In this document: positions 61,621 to 64,000 of the stretch, piece by piece
Position numbering within the stretch: the stretch's first letter is position 1
How the letters are laid out: every line of letters begins with the position of its first letter
DNA from: Flavobacterium sp. N2820
GTDB lineage: Bacteria; Bacteroidota; Bacteroidia; Flavobacteriales; Flavobacteriaceae
Assembly (NCBI RefSeq): GCF_025947285.1
Contig: NZ_CP110008.1
Span: 1,999,001-2,063,000, forward strand
Length of the DNA stretch: 64,000 nt
Direction: 5' to 3'
Position numbers and translations under genes: made by a program
Notes under the pieces: model-generated
The model's database searches: none
What the model saw: only the letters and a program-made list of their open reading frames with translations
What the model was told of the DNA's origin: nothing

Positions 61621-62397
61621 ATGTTTAAAATGTCAAAACCACTCATACTTGTTACAAACGACGACAGCATTGTTGCACCTGGAATTAGAGCTTTGATTGA
61701 AGTAATGAAAGAAATTGGCGACGTTGTAGTGGTTGCTCCAGACAGCCCACAAAGCGCCATGGGACACGCAATTACCATAAACAACACTCTAAAACTCGAA
61801 AAAGTACATTTGGACAAAGACCTTTCTCAAGAATACAGTTGTAGCGGAACACCTGTTGATTGTGTAAAAATTGCTGTAAATGAAATCTTGAAAAGAAAAC
61901 CCGATTTATGTGTTTCTGGAATCAATCACGGATCGAATTCTTCAATTAATGTGATTTATTCTGGCACGATGAGTGCTGCTGTGGAAGCCGGAATTGAAGG
62001 AATTCCTGCTATCGGATTTTCGTTATTAGATTATAGTTGGGATGCCGATTTTGAACCGATAAAAAGCCATGTCAAGCAAATTGCTTTGGGCGTTTTAGAA
62101 AAAGGATTGCCCGAAGGTGTTATTTTAAACGTAAATTTTCCGAAATTAAGTAAAGAAAACATCAAAGGAATAAAAATTTGTCGCCAAGCAAAAGCCATGT
62201 GGCAAGAAGAATTTGACAAAAGAACGAATCCACAAGGAAAAGAATATTATTGGTTAACTGGTAAATTTGTCAATCAAGACAAAGGAACTGATACAGACGA
62301 ATGGGCTTTAGAAAATGGTTATATTTCAATTGTTCCCGTTCAGTTTGATTTAACAGCACATCATGCCATTCAGCAATTGAATGCGTGGGATTTATAA
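61621..62397 (+). CDS. surE: 5'-nucleotidase SurE
   Basis: SurE dephosphorylates nucleoside 5'- and 3'-monophosphates. The 258-residue protein shows LVTNDDSIVAPGIRAL at the N-terminus, VVVAPDSPQSAMGHAIT and the metal-binding Asn loop VSGINHGSN, followed by YSGTMSAAVEAGIEGIP. Both acidic metal ligands (NDD) are present, but the Gly that normally follows them is Ser. The start may be the ATG at 61621 or 61630. A near-consensus TAATTTAG box lies just upstream. It precedes lpxB by 105 bases. Confidence 0.95.
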   Translation: MFKMSKPLILVTNDDSIVAPGIRALIEVMKEIGDVVVVAPDSPQSAMGHAITINNTLKLEKVHLDKDLSQEYSCSGTPVDCVKIAVNEILKRKPDLCVSGINHGSNSSINVIYSGTMSAAVEAGIEGIPAIGFSLLDYSWDADFEPIKSHVKQIALGVLEKGLPEGVILNVNFPKLSKENIKGIKICRQAKAMWQEEFDKRTNPQGKEYYWLTGKFVNQDKGTDTDEWALENGYISIVPVQFDLTAHHAIQQLNAWDL

Positions 62398-62411
62398 AGA
62401 AAATATATGAA

Positions 62412-62476
62412 ATCACCACTTAATAACTATTTTGCGTAAGCAAAAAACCATAATTGAAAGGTGATAACATATGTTA
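62412..62476 (+). promoter_or_regulatory. structured region upstream of lpxB
   Basis: Three self-complementary elements are nested: ATCACC (62412-62417) with GGTGAT (62460-62465); TTTTGC / GCAAAA around GTAA (62430-62445); and the perfect 12-bp palindrome TAACATATGTTA (62465-62476). The lpxB ATG is 27 bases further on. It could be a leader structure or a binding site; no promoter box is obvious. Confidence 0.4.
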
Positions 62477-62502
62477 CCAATAAAAAAATATGATTTAAAC
62501 AT

Positions 62503-63618
62503 ATGAAATATTATATCATAGCAGGAGAAGCTTCGGGCGATTTACACGGCTCTAACTTAATGAAAGCGTTGTATGAAAAAGATTCAACAGCCGAAATTCG
62601 TTTTTGGGGTGGCGATTTAATGCAAAATGTAGGCGGAACTTTAGTAAAACACTATCGCGAATTAGCATTTATGGGTTTTATCGAAGTCATCATGAACCTA
62701 AAGACGATTTTGAACAACATCAAAATTTGTAAAAAAGACATTGAGGCGTTTCAACCAGATGCAATTATTTTCATTGATTACCCTGGTTTTAATATGCGCA
62801 TTGCTACTTGGGCAAAAGAACGAAATATTCCAACACATTATTATATTTCACCTCAAATTTGGGCTTGGAAAGAAAATCGTATCAAAGCTATTAAACGCGA
62901 TGTGGATTTTATGTATGTAATTCTTCCGTTTGAGAAGGATTTTTACGAGAAAAAACATCATTTTCCGGTTCATTTTGTTGGACATCCATTAATAGATGCC
63001 ATTGCGAATCGAACTGAAATATCAGATGCCCTTTTTAGAACCGAAAATAATTTATCTAACAAACCAATAATTGCACTTTTGCCTGGAAGTAGAAAGCAAG
63101 AAATTTCAAAAATGCTTTCCATCATGCTTTCTGTTGTGAAAGATTTTCCAGAATATCAGTTTGTGATTGCAGGCGCTCCAAGTCAGGAATATGAATTTTA
63201 TAAACCGTTTTTAACCAGCGATAATGTGAAATTTATTTCGAATAAAACCTATGATTTGTTGAGCCATTCGCAGGCCGCATTAGTAACTTCTGGAACTGCA
63301 ACTTTAGAAACTGCCTTATTTAATGTTCCCGAAGTGGTTTGTTATAAAGGAAGTTATATTTCGTATCAAATTGCGAAACGAATTATCACGCTGAAATACA
63401 TTTCATTGGTGAATTTAATCATGGATAAAGAAGTGGTTAAAGAGCTCATTCAAGAAGAATTGAATACGAAAAATTTAAAAATTGAATTGAAAAAAATTCT
63501 AAATCCAGAAAACAGAACCGTTTTACTTAAAAATTATGCCGAATTAAAACAAAATTTGGGTGGTGAAGGTGCGAGCCGAAAAACAGCAGAATTGATTGTG
63601 AATTCAATGAAAAAATAA
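62503..63618 (+). CDS. lpxB: lipid-A-disaccharide synthase
   Basis: LpxB joins UDP-2,3-diacylglucosamine and lipid X into the lipid A disaccharide, the step after LpxH (14.8 kb). The 371-residue protein has IIAGEASGDLHGSNLMKAL at the N-terminus, INLYPGF-like IDYPGFNMRIA, YYISPQIWAWKENRI, VGHPLIDA and LLPGSRKQEI, then VTSGTATLETALFNVPEVVCYK. Length is normal for a GT19 enzyme. Confidence 0.97.
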   Translation: MKYYIIAGEASGDLHGSNLMKALYEKDSTAEIRFWGGDLMQNVGGTLVKHYRELAFMGFIEVIMNLKTILNNIKICKKDIEAFQPDAIIFIDYPGFNMRIATWAKERNIPTHYYISPQIWAWKENRIKAIKRDVDFMYVILPFEKDFYEKKHHFPVHFVGHPLIDAIANRTEISDALFRTENNLSNKPIIALLPGSRKQEISKMLSIMLSVVKDFPEYQFVIAGAPSQEYEFYKPFLTSDNVKFISNKTYDLLSHSQAALVTSGTATLETALFNVPEVVCYKGSYISYQIAKRIITLKYISLVNLIMDKEVVKELIQEELNTKNLKIELKKILNPENRTVLLKNYAELKQNLGGEGASRKTAELIVNSMKK

Positions 63619-63658
63619 AAATATTATTCATTTTAAACGAATTAACAAACCTTTTTTA

Positions 63659-63666
63659 TACTTTTG
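63659..63666 (+). promoter_or_regulatory. -7 box for comEC
   Basis: TACTTTTG fits TANNTTTG exactly, 53 bases before the TTG start at 63720. Confidence 0.45.
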
Positions 63667-63719
63667 ATTTGAGATAGTCCCCAACTACAAAACTTAAAAT
63701 ACTTTAAAAACAGTTTTGT

Positions 63720-64000
63720 TTGAAAGTATTAAAATTTCCCCTACTTACCCTCACAATTAGTTTCACGATAGGCATTATTGTGTCATATCTTATGCCATTT
63801 TCTTTCCTCAAAATTGCATTGATGTTACTTTTAAATTCTTGCTTTTTTGGCTATTTGTATTGGAAAAGCAAAAAAGTTTTATTTCAAAACGTATATTTTG
63901 GAATTAGCACTTACCTACTTGTTTTTAACCTAGGAATGCTAAGCCATTATGTACATTCTGATGTTAATTCGGCTCAGCACTATACTAAAAAAGCAATTGA
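63720..64000 (+). CDS. comEC: ComEC/Rec2-type competence protein, N-terminal part
   Basis: The frame runs off the right edge after 93 residues. It starts at a TTG (MKVLKFPLLTLTISFTIGII) and shows two or three membrane helices (about 5-25, 28-47, 60-80), matching the N-terminal DUF4131 region of Bacteroidota ComEC, which makes the inner-membrane channel for DNA uptake. The characteristic OB and competence domains lie outside the window, so the call rests on the N-terminal pattern only. Confidence 0.65.
   Translation, partial: MKVLKFPLLTLTISFTIGIIVSYLMPFSFLKIALMLLLNSCFFGYLYWKSKKVLFQNVYFGISTYLLVFNLGMLSHYVHSDVNSAQHYTKKAI

Noticed and set aside
1..64000. Phage, insertion sequence, CRISPR-Cas, restriction-modification or toxin-antitoxin system
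   Set aside because: No integrase, transposase, Cas, methyltransferase/endonuclease pair or small toxin gene is recognisable in any part of the window.

Overview
The window is a contiguous piece of an AT-rich Bacteroidota chromosome, most likely Flavobacterium or a close relative in the Flavobacteriaceae. Three things point there: secreted proteins carrying type IX secretion system (T9SS) sorting domains, a PorP/SprF-OmpA cassette, and recurrent Bacteroidota promoter boxes of the form TANNTTTG directly upstream of genes. I place it by protein content and gene order, not by a database search. No phage, transposase, CRISPR array, toxin-antitoxin pair, rRNA or integrase is visible. Reading frames are intact throughout; only the two edge genes (fabH, comEC) are cut.

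Layout. 1-6.3 kb: fabH (cut), rpmF, a DUF177 gene and pdxA on the minus strand, ribE on the plus strand, a tiny PID-CTERM-type surface protein, a CAU tRNA, methylmalonyl-CoA epimerase, then rbfA and a LolC/E-like permease. 6.3-14.7 kb: a T9SS cassette of an 1811-residue adhesin-like protein with a type B C-terminal domain, a PorP/SprF protein and an OmpA-family protein. 14.8-26 kb: lpxH, an MFS transporter, recJ, OsmC, rsmI, an acidic protein of unknown function, tdk, a murF-alr fusion, mscL and asd. 26-31.5 kb: a His/Cys-rich exported protein with a TonB-dependent receptor (probable metal uptake), a prolyl oligopeptidase and a lipoprotein. 31.5-37.6 kb: minus-strand membrane, redox and cell-wall genes, with a close-packed run of symporter, DedA, FAD oxidoreductase, mtgA and SDR.

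37.7-48.3 kb: an exported S9 peptidase, an HExxH protein, tRNA-Leu, prs-rplY-pth, and two large convergent T9SS metalloproteases separated by a 0.5 kb gap. 48.4-52.2 kb: ribF, an HTTM membrane protein and purH. 52.3-57.9 kb: the complete rod-shape operon mreB-mreC-mreD-mrdA-rodA. 57.9-64 kb: a lipoprotein nuclease, a Lys/Glu-rich exported coiled coil, a C-terminal processing protease, surE, lpxB and the start of comEC.

How the genes fit together. Much of the window serves the cell envelope: lipid A (lpxH, lpxB), peptidoglycan (murF-alr, mtgA, mrdA, rodA, the mre genes), outer-membrane receptors, T9SS cargo and periplasmic proteases. The rest is core metabolism and translation (riboflavin/FAD, PLP, purines, PRPP, RNA maturation). 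I see no clear new defence or mobile system. The best leads are small: the PID-CTERM protein, the metal-receptor pair, a palindromic divergent promoter at 58.7 kb, a hairpin inside the T9SS cassette, and a promoter-to-terminator gap at 45 kb with a possible micro-ORF.
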